Positions 30,312 to 38,600 of a DNA stretch of 39,857 nt are shown piece after piece. Both the position numbers and the translations under genes were made by a program. This DNA is from an uncultured Lachnospiraceae bacterium (GTDB taxonomy: Bacteria > Bacillota > Clostridia > Lachnospirales > Lachnospiraceae), in contig CACZIO010000030.1 in the NCBI GenBank assembly GCA_902781215.1, positions 1 through 39,857 on the forward strand, given 5' to 3'. The notes beneath the pieces were generated by a model. The model did not search any database and was not told where the DNA came from. It saw only the letters and a program-made list of their open reading frames with translations. Numbering within the stretch: position 1 is the first letter of the stretch; each line of letters opens with the position of its first letter.

Positions 30312-32105
30312 TCAGTTGTTCTCCAGGTACATGAAGAGACAATTGCTGTTGAAGGTGTTGATGTAGCGTATATCCTTCGCCAGGGCCATCACCATCCGGA
30401 TCCCGATGTTGGACATCCGGTTGTCGTCCCTGTGGATCTCATTGAATTTCATGGGGTCAAACTCCTCGCAGTAGTCGCGCAGGCTGATCCCGATCCGGCC
30501 GCCGTTTGCGGAGATCCTGTAGTCCGCGCAGACGCTGCCGCCCCGCCTGGCCTTTCCGTGCCGGATGATGTTGCCGCCCATTTCCTCGACAAACAGGGCC
30601 ACCATGTTGGCGCCTCTTCCGTCCACACCGTGGGCGATGCAGAATTCATGGGCATGCTCGCTCTCTCTCACCACATCCTCCATGGTGGAGATGCGGGCGT
30701 AGATATTGTCCTCCTCCTTCCCGCCGAAGCCCTCCGGCAGGAACATGATGTCCTCCAGCTTTCGGGGAAGGCCCTTGCAGCGCACACAGACAATGACGAA
30801 AGCCAGCAGGAAGAGGATGATCTTGCCGACCGCCATCGAGGCCATGATCCCCCTCGACCCGAAGGCCATGCCCAGGATCCAGGCCGTCGCCACGGGGAGG
30901 AAGAAGCGCTCGGCGAAGCACAGGGTGTTGACGAGCTTCCGGTTCTGAATGCCCTGCAGGTAGTCCTGAAAGGCTTCGTTCAGGGCGTCCGGGACCAGGC
31001 TGATGGCCATGCAGCGGATACTGAATACGGACAGGGCGGTCACCTCCGGGTCACTGGTGTAGATCCGAGACACCAGGGGCGCGGCGATAAAGAGGATCAC
31101 CCCGACCACGGCCAGGAGCCGGATGCAGAGCAGCATGGCGTATTTGTAGGCCCGCTTGAGGCCGTCCAGGTCCTCCGCCCCGTAATACATGGAGGACATG
31201 GTCAAAAGCGTCCTGCCGATCCCGATGCTGATGCAGAACATCAGACTATTGAGGTCGGCCTGCATGCCCTTGGCCGCCACGGCGGCCGTGCTGACGGCCA
31301 CGACCAGGTTGATCCGGTTGGTCAGGATATCGCGGAGGATGGTGGCGAGCTTCTTGACAAAGGAGATCAGGCCGTTCTGCCCGATATCCCTGATGTGCGC
31401 CGCCTTCAGGCTCTTGAGCGACAGGCGGAAATAGCCCTCCTTTTTCACAAAGTGCATCAGCAGGACCAGGAGCTGCAGCCACATGGCAATGGACGTCGCG
31501 ACGCCCATTCCGAAGACACCGCCCTTGATGACCAGGGCGTTGATAAAGTCTCCCGCGATGTCCGTCAGGCACAGGACCGTCGCGGAGAGAGACACCAGCT
31601 GCTTGCCGTTGTCCATGACCATGAAGGGACTGAGGATCTGCACCATGATCACGGCGGGAATGCCGATCATATAGCCGTGCAGATACTCGAGCATGTGCTC
31701 GTAGAGCTCCGGCCTGCCCTTGTGGGACACGCCGCAGATCTGGAGCAGGGTCCCCGGAGAGATGGCGCTGAAAATGACAAAGGCCGCCGCGACCAGGATC
31801 CCGAACAGGAGCGAGAAGGTAAAGACCGCGTTCGCCTCGTCCCGGTCGCCCGTTCCCACCTTATTGGAGCAGACGATCTGGCCGCCGATGGACACGAAAC
31901 TGGCAAAGAGCAGCACGATGTTGACCAGGGGCCCCAGCAGGGCGACGGCCGAGTACTGGTCAGAGCCCAGAAAACGGCTCGTCACAATACCGTCGATGAT
32001 CGTCGCGACGACGCCTGTCATCTGGGTGAAGATCATGACGATCGCCGCCGTCAGGAACATGCTGGCGATGACATCCTTTTCTTTTTTGTTTCCGATAATG
32101 GGCAT
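30312..32105 (-). CDS. MATE transporter fused to RsbW/SpoIIAB-like ATPase
   Basis: 597 residues from ATG 32105 (MPIIGNKKEKDV), with GAAAGGAG 10 nt upstream; the frame continues 37 codons further without a site. Residues about 10-450 are 12 transmembrane helices of the MATE fold (TGVVATIIDGIVTSRFLG, VSIGGQIVCSNKVGTGDRDE, IGRTLLTMSSMYYGAEDLDG). Residues about 468-597 are a GHKL ATPase of the anti-sigma kinase type: N box FVEEMGGNIIRHG, a G1 position reading SLRDYCEEFDP (the usual Gly is Cys), and G2 MSNIGIRMVMALA. MATE proteins exchange Na+/H+ for drugs or metabolites; the fusion suggests that transport or substrate binding controls the kinase, or the reverse. First gene of the cassette; promoter at 32314-32342. 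A deleted paralogue lies at 10619-10978. Confidence 0.9.
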   Translation of the reverse strand: MPIIGNKKEKDVIASMFLTAAIVMIFTQMTGVVATIIDGIVTSRFLGSDQYSAVALLGPLVNIVLLFASFVSIGGQIVCSNKVGTGDRDEANAVFTFSLLFGILVAAAFVIFSAISPGTLLQICGVSHKGRPELYEHMLEYLHGYMIGIPAVIMVQILSPFMVMDNGKQLVSLSATVLCLTDIAGDFINALVIKGGVFGMGVATSIAMWLQLLVLLMHFVKKEGYFRLSLKSLKAAHIRDIGQNGLISFVKKLATILRDILTNRINLVVAVSTAAVAAKGMQADLNSLMFCISIGIGRTLLTMSSMYYGAEDLDGLKRAYKYAMLLCIRLLAVVGVILFIAAPLVSRIYTSDPEVTALSVFSIRCMAISLVPDALNEAFQDYLQGIQNRKLVNTLCFAERFFLPVATAWILGMAFGSRGIMASMAVGKIILFLLAFVIVCVRCKGLPRKLEDIMFLPEGFGGKEEDNIYARISTMEDVVRESEHAHEFCIAHGVDGRGANMVALFVEEMGGNIIRHGKARRGGSVCADYRISANGGRIGISLRDYCEEFDPMKFNEIHRDDNRMSNIGIRMVMALAKDIRYINTFNSNCLFMYLENN

Positions 32106-32215
32106 GCGTAAACAGCTCCTTTCGATGATATATCCGATTATTCCCGCTGACATTGCGTGTCCGGTTTCCCGGTAAAGCACGGGATTCCGGGGCGTGCCGC
32201 CCCGCGAAGATATCA

Positions 32216-32236
32216 CCAGTCACCGGACCGGTGATG
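32216..32236. repeat. Hairpin in the leader of the MATE operon
   Basis: TCACCGG-A-CCGGTGA (about 32220-32234) is a near-perfect palindrome inside the ~200-nt leader between the predicted transcription start and ATG 32105. A second GC hairpin (CGGGGCG/CGCCCCG, about 32188-32205) precedes it on the plus strand. Confidence 0.45.
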
Positions 32237-32313
32237 AAAAGCTGCTCTGTCTGCCGTATGTTCACCGGGAAAGCAGCATAAAAGCGGCAAGTCAGGATAG
32301 TAAGCCGAATCTT

Positions 32314-32342
32314 ATTATACCCGCTCAAGTTCCGTTTGTCAC
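32314..32342 (-). promoter_or_regulatory. Promoter of the MATE-ATPase/STAS-kinase/HD operon
   Basis: On the minus strand GTGACA (32337-32342) and TATAAT (32314-32319) are 17 bp apart, a strong SigA-type promoter. The predicted start is at about 32307, giving a 200-nt leader. Confidence 0.7.
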
Positions 32343-32380
32343 TTTCGTTATCACCGCGCTACAGGTCATAGCTTCTCCCT

Positions 32381-32517
32381 GTTACTGTTCACACCCTCTC
32401 GAGGGCGGAAGCAAAGCTTCGCATTGCAGTAACTTGCGTTCGCCCATTCTAAATTCGCTTCGCGAATGGGGCGAACGCCGTTCCACTCAGGTTTTTCGCG
32501 AAAATGCCGCGAAAAAC
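32381..32517. repeat. Hairpin cluster between divergent MATE operon and luxS
   Basis: GTTACTG (32381-32387)/CAGTAAC (32427-32433) encloses CCCTC/GAGGG and AGCTTCGC-type small stems. Next comes GCGTTCGCCCATTC (32436-32449) pairing with GAATGGGGCGAACGC (32464-32478, one bulge), then GTTTTTCGCG/CGCGAAAAAC (32491-32500/32508-32517, perfect). Similar in style to leader elements A and B but without their linkers. This fills most of the 632-bp divergent spacer between ATG 32105 and luxS. Confidence 0.55.
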
Positions 32518-32584
32518 GCCTCGAATTTCATAGCAGGCTGAACAGTCTGAACTTCTCCCTCATTGCTTCCTTTTTTTGTCTCTG

Positions 32585-32614
32585 TTAAAATAGAAAACTG
32601 TCAACCGGTATAAT
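32585..32614 (+). promoter_or_regulatory. Probable luxS-mtnN promoter
   Basis: TATAAT at 32609-32614 with TTAAAA 18 bp upstream (32585-32590). The -10 box is perfect and the -35 box weak. The leader to the luxS start is about 115 nt. Confidence 0.5.
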
Positions 32615-32737
32615 GCCATGACGCGCGTGAAGGATCTTCGGCTGACTGCGTATATCGGCGAATCGCAGTTCTCGCGCGGACTATATGACATCAAAATCAG
32701 CTTACCCGCATAGAACTTCAATATAAAGGAGGCCCTT

Positions 32738-33223
32738 TTGGAACTCAAAAAAATCACCAGCTTCACCATCAATCATCTCCTGCTGGAGCCCGGCATCTAC
32801 GTCTCCCGCGTCGATCACTACGGGGACGCCGCCATCACGACCTTTGACCTGCGGATGACCGCCCCCAACCGGGAGCCCGTCATGAACACGGCGGAGATGC
32901 ACACCATCGAGCATCTGGGCGCCACCTTCCTGAGAAATCACGAGACCTTCGGGGACAGGATCGTCTATTTCGGTCCCATGGGCTGCCGGACCGGTTTCTA
33001 CCTGCTCATGGCAGGCGAGTACAGCTCCCGGGACATCGTCCCCCTCATCACGCAGATGTACGAATTCATCCGCGACTACGAGGGCGAGATCCCCGGCGCC
33101 GCCGCCCGCGACTGCGGCAACTACCTGGACCAGAACCTGACCATGGCCCGCTGGCTGGCTGACCGCCACCTCAACCGGACCCTCTACGGCATCGACGACG
33201 CCCACCTGGTCTATCCGGAATAA
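32738..33223 (+). CDS. luxS: S-ribosylhomocysteine lyase (LuxS, autoinducer-2 synthase)
   Basis: 161 residues, normal length, starting at TTG 32738, 6 nt after AAAGGAGG. Metal ligands are His 55 and His 59 in HTIEH (Glu 58 the general base) and Cys 126 in ARDCGNY; the catalytic Cys 83 is in GPMGCRTGFYLL. It cleaves S-ribosylhomocysteine to homocysteine and DPD, the AI-2 precursor, in the cytosol. mtnN, supplying its substrate, follows 21 nt downstream. The homocysteine produced feeds MetH encoded at 12920-15457. Confidence 0.97.
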   Translation: MELKKITSFTINHLLLEPGIYVSRVDHYGDAAITTFDLRMTAPNREPVMNTAEMHTIEHLGATFLRNHETFGDRIVYFGPMGCRTGFYLLMAGEYSSRDIVPLITQMYEFIRDYEGEIPGAAARDCGNYLDQNLTMARWLADRHLNRTLYGIDDAHLVYPE

Positions 33224-33244
33224 TAAATGACAGGAGTAATCAAC

Positions 33245-33958
33245 ATGAAAATCGGAATCATCGGGGCCATGGACCTCGAAATCGAAAAGCTCACCACACA
33301 GGAAATGGCCTCTGAAGAGATCGTCGAAGCTGCCGGCATGCGCTTTCATGTCGGAAAGCTGGGCGGCACGGACGTCGTGATCGTCAAGAGCGGTGTCGGC
33401 AAGGTCAACGCCGCCATCTGCGCCCAGATCCTGATCGACCGCTTCGGGGTCACCCACCTGCTCAACACCGGGATCGCCGGCTCCCTCGACCACCGCATCA
33501 ACATCGGAGACATCGTCGTCTCCACCGACGCCGTCTATCATGACGTCGACGTCACCGCCTTCGGCTATGAGCCCGGCGTCATCCCCCAGATGGGGACGCC
33601 CAACGGGCTCAAGTCCTTCCCCGCCGATCCCACCCTGCGCAGCACCGCCATCGCCGCCTGCCGGGAGGCAGCGCCCGGCATCGGCATCTTCGAGGGCCGT
33701 GTCGTCAGCGGCGACCAGTTCATCTGCACCGCTGACCAGAAGCACCGCATCGTGGACACCTTCCATGCCCTGTGCACCGAGATGGAGGGAACCGCCATCG
33801 CCCACACCGCCTTTGTCAACGGCATCCCCTTCGTCATCCTGCGCGCCATCTCCGACAAGGCCGACGAGGAGGCCGACGTCACCTACGAGACCTTCGAACA
33901 CCAGGCCGCGGAGAACTGCGCCAACCTCGTGGCGCACATGGTGCGGAGCCTGGGCTGA
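33245..33958 (+). CDS. mtnN: 5'-methylthioadenosine/S-adenosylhomocysteine nucleosidase
   Basis: 237 residues from ATG 33245 (MKIGIIGAMDLEI), with AGGAG 9 nt upstream. Motifs: GIIGAMDLEIEKL (catalytic Glu region), LLNTGIAGSLDHRINIGDIV, VVSGDQFI, TEMEGTAIAH (substrate-ribose Glu) and RAISDKADEEA (catalytic Asp). It removes adenine from SAH and MTA, producing the S-ribosylhomocysteine used by LuxS. The pair forms a two-gene SAH recycling operon ending in the terminator at 34010-34056. Confidence 0.97.
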   Translation: MKIGIIGAMDLEIEKLTTQEMASEEIVEAAGMRFHVGKLGGTDVVIVKSGVGKVNAAICAQILIDRFGVTHLLNTGIAGSLDHRINIGDIVVSTDAVYHDVDVTAFGYEPGVIPQMGTPNGLKSFPADPTLRSTAIAACREAAPGIGIFEGRVVSGDQFICTADQKHRIVDTFHALCTEMEGTAIAHTAFVNGIPFVILRAISDKADEEADVTYETFEHQAAENCANLVAHMVRSLG

Positions 33959-34009
33959 TCCACCGGCAGCCGGCATGGTCCGCTGCAGGAGATTCTTCCG
34001 CCGCATTGA

Positions 34010-34056
34010 AATAAGCCAGAATCACCGATCGTGCCGGTGGTCCTGGCTTATTTTTA
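34010..34056 (+). terminator. Rho-independent terminator of luxS-mtnN (possibly bidirectional)
   Basis: ATAAGCCAG (34011-34019) pairs with CTGGCTTAT (34043-34051), with an inner CACCG/CGGTG pair, followed by TTTTATTTG. On the opposite strand the same stem ends TTATTTCAATG and may serve gtrB. Confidence 0.85.
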
Positions 34057-34100
34057 TTTGGATCTGTTTTATTTGGATCTGTTTTGTGCGGGTCTGTTTT
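34056..34100. repeat. Three 15-bp tandem repeats
   Basis: ATTTGGATCTGTTTT is present twice exactly (34056-34070, 34071-34085); a third copy reads GTGCGGGTCTGTTTT (34086-34100). It sits between the terminator and the gtrB stop codon. Confidence 0.75.
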
Positions 34101-34138
34101 GTGGTTTCCCGTCAGTAGAGACGATTTTTGTCCGGCAC

Positions 34139-35116
34139 TTACTTGTCCTGCCCCGGCATGGCTGCGCCGGGCCCCTGCGCGCTGTCCGCGCTGTCCAGTT
34201 CCTCCTTGACGATATAGACCGGCCGGCCCTTGGTCTCGGTATAATTCTTGGCCATGTACTGGCCCAGGATACCGATCCCCAGCAGCTGGATGCCGGACAG
34301 CATCAGGATCAGGCAGGCCAGGGTCGGGAAGCCGGCGACCGGATCGCCCCAGAGGATGGTCTTGACCACAATGACGATCAGGTAGAGGATCGAGAGGCAG
34401 AAGATGAAGAAACCGACCACCGAGGACATGATCAGGGGCTTATTGGAAAAGGCCACGATCCCGTCGAAGGCATAGGTCAGGAGCTTCCAGAAGTTCCACT
34501 TGGAGGTCCCGCTGGCGCGCTCCTCCACCTCGTAGGGCATATAGTAAGTCTCAAAGCCCACCCAGGCGAAGATTCCCTTGGAAAAACGGCATTTTTCCGG
34601 CATGGACAGGATGGCGTCCACCACCGGCCGGCGCAGAAGCCGGAAGTCACTGGCCGCCTGCATGATCTTCACATCCGTCAGGCTGTCCATGACCTTGTAG
34701 AAGGCCTTTTTGATAAATGAAATGAGGAAATTCTCCCTGCGCTCCTCCTGGTAGGCCGCGACCGCGTCATATTCCGGATGATCCTTCAGAATCTGCATCA
34801 TCTCCACGATATAGGACGGGTTCTGCTGCAGGTCCGCGTCGATGATGGACGTAAAGTCCCCCGTCGCGTGCTCCAGCCCGGCTAAAAGCGCTGCCTCCTT
34901 GCCGAAATTCCGCGAAAAGCTCACCACCCGGACCCGGTACTGCGCCCGCGCGCACAGGGCGCGGAGCTTTTCCACCGTCCCGTCCCTGCTCCCGTCGTTG
35001 ACGAAGATCAGTTCCGTCTCGGGCATCAGGTCTCCCAGTGCCTTCACGGTCTCATCGTAAAAAAGATCTATGTTTCCCTCTTCGTTAAAGCAGGGCACGA
35101 TTACGGATAAAAGCAT
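34139..35116 (-). CDS. GtrB/DPM1-like family 2 glycosyltransferase, second copy
   Basis: 325 residues. GT-A domain with MLLSVIVPCFNEEGN, VNDGSRDGT, SFSRNFGKEAALLAG and IIDADLQQNPSYI (DXD). Two C-terminal TM helices (about 232-255, 267-290). Predicted polyprenyl-phosphate glycosyl synthase on the cytoplasmic face. It is clearly paralogous to 23614-24567 (shared CRFSKGIFAWVGF, WNFWKLLTYAFDGIV layout). It follows gtrA by 8 nt and yfhO, giving the full three-component synthase-flippase-transferase set. The C-terminal tail (DSADSAQGPGAAMPGQDK) is low complexity. ATG 35116 has AAGGTG upstream. Confidence 0.94.
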   Translation of the reverse strand: MLLSVIVPCFNEEGNIDLFYDETVKALGDLMPETELIFVNDGSRDGTVEKLRALCARAQYRVRVVSFSRNFGKEAALLAGLEHATGDFTSIIDADLQQNPSYIVEMMQILKDHPEYDAVAAYQEERRENFLISFIKKAFYKVMDSLTDVKIMQAASDFRLLRRPVVDAILSMPEKCRFSKGIFAWVGFETYYMPYEVEERASGTSKWNFWKLLTYAFDGIVAFSNKPLIMSSVVGFFIFCLSILYLIVIVVKTILWGDPVAGFPTLACLILMLSGIQLLGIGILGQYMAKNYTETKGRPVYIVKEELDSADSAQGPGAAMPGQDK

Positions 35117-35124
35117 TTTACACC

Positions 35125-35535
35125 TTACTTCCTGTCCCGGAAGACAATGAAACGGCTGATGAAGTAGTTGCCGATCACGACCAGGACCTGGGTCGCCAGC
35201 TTCGCGATCATCTCATCCTGGTGCATGACATTGTAGATGAGGAAGACGCCGCCCACCTCAATCGCCATGGTCGCCAGCCTCGCGCCCACAAAGCGGACGC
35301 ACTCCGCCGCCAGCTCTCCGAAGCTGCTGCAGTGCGAGCGAAAGACGATCAGCTTGTTGGTGATATAGGCAAAAATAATTGCCACGATGATCGAAATGAT
35401 ATTGCTGACATTGACGTTGAGATGGATCACCCGGCACAAAAACGCGTAGACGACCAGGTTGACCAGGGTCGTACAGCCGCCGATGATCAGGTAGCGCATA
35501 CCCTCGGTATTCAAAAGACTCAGTATTTTTTTCAT
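35125..35535 (-). CDS. gtrA: GtrA-family membrane protein (lipid-linked sugar flippase candidate)
   Basis: 136 residues from ATG 35535 (MKKILSLLNTEGMRY), with GAGG 6 nt upstream; the frame extends 13 codons further without a site. Four transmembrane segments: LIIGGCTTLVNLVVYAFL, IISIIVAIIFAYITNKLIVF, LATMAIEVGGVFLIYNVM and LATQVLVVIGNYFISRFIVF, with the GtrA hallmark NKxxVF and a final FxxxRxxVF. GtrA proteins are proposed to flip undecaprenyl-phosphate-linked glycosyl residues across the membrane between GtrB synthesis and the outer transferase. Sits between yfhO and gtrB on one transcript. Confidence 0.93.
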   Translation of the reverse strand: MKKILSLLNTEGMRYLIIGGCTTLVNLVVYAFLCRVIHLNVNVSNIISIIVAIIFAYITNKLIVFRSHCSSFGELAAECVRFVGARLATMAIEVGGVFLIYNVMHQDEMIAKLATQVLVVIGNYFISRFIVFRDRK

Positions 35536-35643
35536 ATATTCCTCTTCATGACGTGCAGCCCGCCGGAGCGGCATGTCACGCTTCGCATGTGTATGAGGAC
35601 ACTATCGTGGAACAGCTCTCTTCCGGATTACAGAAGTTCCGGC

Positions 35644-38600
35644 TTATGCAGCCTTCCTGCGGCGCCTCCTGGCGCTGATCCACCTGCACACTATATCGAT
35701 CAGCAGCACGATCAGGGCTGCGGCGGAGATCACCATGCCCTCCCGGACGAAGGGGATCCTATAATTTAATTCGATCCTGTTCTCTCCATCGACAAGCGGG
35801 ATCGTGATCATGGTCCCGGCAACCATATCCGCCTGCACAGTCTCACCGTTCCTGGTAACCTGCCAGCCCCTGGACCAAGGCACCAGCAGGCAGACGCTCT
35901 GCCCCCGCCGGCCGCTGACGCGGCATGCGACATGGCCGTTCTCCATGGTCAGGTCTGTGACCTCGGTGCTGCGGATCCGGTCCGATACTTCCCGCAGGGC
36001 ATCCAGGTCCAGACCGAAGAACTGATAGTCCTTGAAGGTCAGGCCCTTCTGTGTCTGGAACACGACCGTCCGCACATCCGCGAATCCGCTTCCCTCCACA
36101 AGGCCCTGTGCCTGCGTGTCAAAAGCCTGTGCCGCCTGCAGCAGGTCCTCCTTGCGAAGCTCCATCTCGCTCTTCACAGGTTCCGCTGCCGCTGTCTGTG
36201 TGCCGGCTGCAGCTTTCCCATCTCCTGCTGCCGGCCCGGTTTCACCCGCAGCGTTCGCTGCCTCCGTTCTGGCAGCTGCCGCTTTTGCAGCTTCCTTTTC
36301 TCTCTTCTGAATTTCCTGGAGGCTGTTCCCGGACTCCGATTTCGCCTGCTCCCCGCGGCTCCGGATCAGGAAGGAGGCCGGCGAAGTCCAGCAGGCATAG
36401 CCGAAGGGCTCCGTCCCGTTGATCGACATGAGTCCGTCAAATTTCTCCGGCCACAGGAGGTTCCCGTAGGCCAGCCAGTTCCCCTCCGGCACGAAGACCC
36501 GGAAGAAGGACTTATTGCCCTCATTGTCCCGCGTCCAGGTCAGCGGCTTGAAGACTTCGGTCTCCCGCCCGCTCAGGGTCGAATACAGTTCGTTCTGGTA
36601 GACATAGGCGTTGTCATACCGCATGGTCGGCAGGTGTTCTCCGTCATAGACAAAGGCCATGGGCAGGGCAAAGGGGTTGCGGTAAACAGTCCGCCCGTTG
36701 AAGGGCTCGACCCCTTCGACAGGCTCCAGTCCCGCGACCGGCGTGCTCTCCAGCAGATATTTGACCCCCAGGAAGGAGTCCGCCGCCAGCATGGGGTCCC
36801 GGACGATCAGGATGCAGCCCGCCTCATCCCGGTAGCCCAGCTTCCACATCAGGTCCAGCTGGGCCCTCTCCGGGCTCGACGTATAGGCCGTATTGGACCA
36901 GTAGTTCTGGGCCAGGGAATCATTGAAATAGGACGTCATATCGTCGTCGTCATAATGCCACCTGGTCCGGTCCTGGGCGATCCGGTAATAACCGCCGTCC
37001 ACAGCCCGCAGCTGGGCCAGCTGCTTCTGGATCCCCGCCGAATATTCCATATAGAAGGGCTGGGTATCATCCGTATGCAGCTTCCAGATCAGATACGCGT
37101 TCGTCGTCAGCTCCGCACCGGTGACCGCGATCAGCAGAAGGCCCGCGATCAGCCTCACGGCGCGTCCCGCCCCGGCCTTTTTCACACTGACCAGGATCAG
37201 GACCAGAACGGACGCCGCCACCGCCGCAGCCGCCGTGGCGAACACAGCCTTGTGCATGAATACGATCTGCATCCCCTGTGCGCGCAGGTCAGCCAGGTGG
37301 ATCCCGTTGAGCTTGCAGACAGCCAGCGCATACAGGAGCGCCATGACCGGAAGTGCAAGCCTGGTCCACCGGTCCTGTTCCGCCCGGCTCAGATATGCCG
37401 CGGCACCAAAGAGCATGGAAAAAATGATCAGATAGCTGTAGCGGTACCAGTAGCTGTCCGCCCTCTTCATGAGCGAGAAGGCCAGCATGGCAGGCTCCCA
37501 GTGCAGCATCAGAAAGCAGACGCCGGCAAGTCCCGCGAATGCGATCTTATGACGAATCTTCACAGACGCGGAGAAGAAGAAGGCCGCCGCACATACCAGG
37601 GCAGCGCCCCCGCAAAACAGAGCCGCATGTCCCCTTGCGCTCTCCGTTCCGATGACATAGCCCCGGACAGACGAAAGAAGATCTCCGCTGATATCAAACA
37701 GGATCTTGAGGTCGTCGTACTGACCCTTGCCCTGTCTCATCGCGGCCACGGCCGGCAGAAAGATGGCGGCACTCAGCGCAACGCCCAGTCCCATTCCCCA
37801 GACATATCTGCAGAAGGAGACCACAAAATCCGTTACGCGCAGGAGGAATCCCGGTGTCTGTTTACGGCCATAGCCGGCATTTCCCTTTCTTCTGCGGGCA
37901 GCCACCCAGGCTGCATCCCCGCACTCCTCCAGGTCCAGCATGAAAAACTCGAAGAAAAACCAGATCCCGGAGAACAGGCAGGTCACGCCCGCAATGTACC
38001 AGTTGCACAGGATGCAGAAGCCGACCGCCAGCACCAGCCTCCACACAGTCCGCTTCCGCAGAACCTCGTAGACGCCGAGCATGATCAGGGGCATCATATA
38101 CAGGCCGTCCAGCCACATGATGTTGCTGCTCTGCGCGACCGAGTACTGCATGAGGGCGTAGCCCATGGACAGCACGACCACGAAGACCGGCCGGATCCTG
38201 TCCGCGAACCTTCTCTGCAGGTACCAGCAGAAGGTCGCGCCCGCCGTCGCCAGCTTCAGGGCCACCGCAATATTAAAGAACCTGTAGACCCCTTCTTTTC
38301 CAAAGAAGTACAGCAGGAAATTAAACGGCGAGGCCAGATAGTAGCTGAACAGTCCGAAGGTGCTGCCGCCCATCATATTGCTGAAGTCATAGGTCAGCGA
38401 CCGCGTCCCCCGCAGCACGTCCACATAATAGGTAAAGAAATCAATATACTGGATCTTGGCGTCATCGACGGCAACGGTCTTGTAGCCGAAGGGCTCCATG
38501 CCCAGGGCAGCATAAGCGATTCCGATCAGGACACATACCAGGCCAAAGGAAACGCAGCACAATAAAAAGCGCACAAACCACTTTCTGCGGGCAGGCCGGG

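Noticed and set aside
28905-32111. A 1068-codon plus-strand open frame opposite the MATE/STAS/HD genes
   Set aside because: It is the antisense shadow of three well-supported minus-strand genes; its translation is His/Asp/Gln-rich with no domain, which is typical of the reverse complement of GC-rich codons.
35932-38565. An 877-codon plus-strand open frame opposite the second YfhO gene
   Set aside because: Antisense shadow without recognisable domains or a ribosome binding site.
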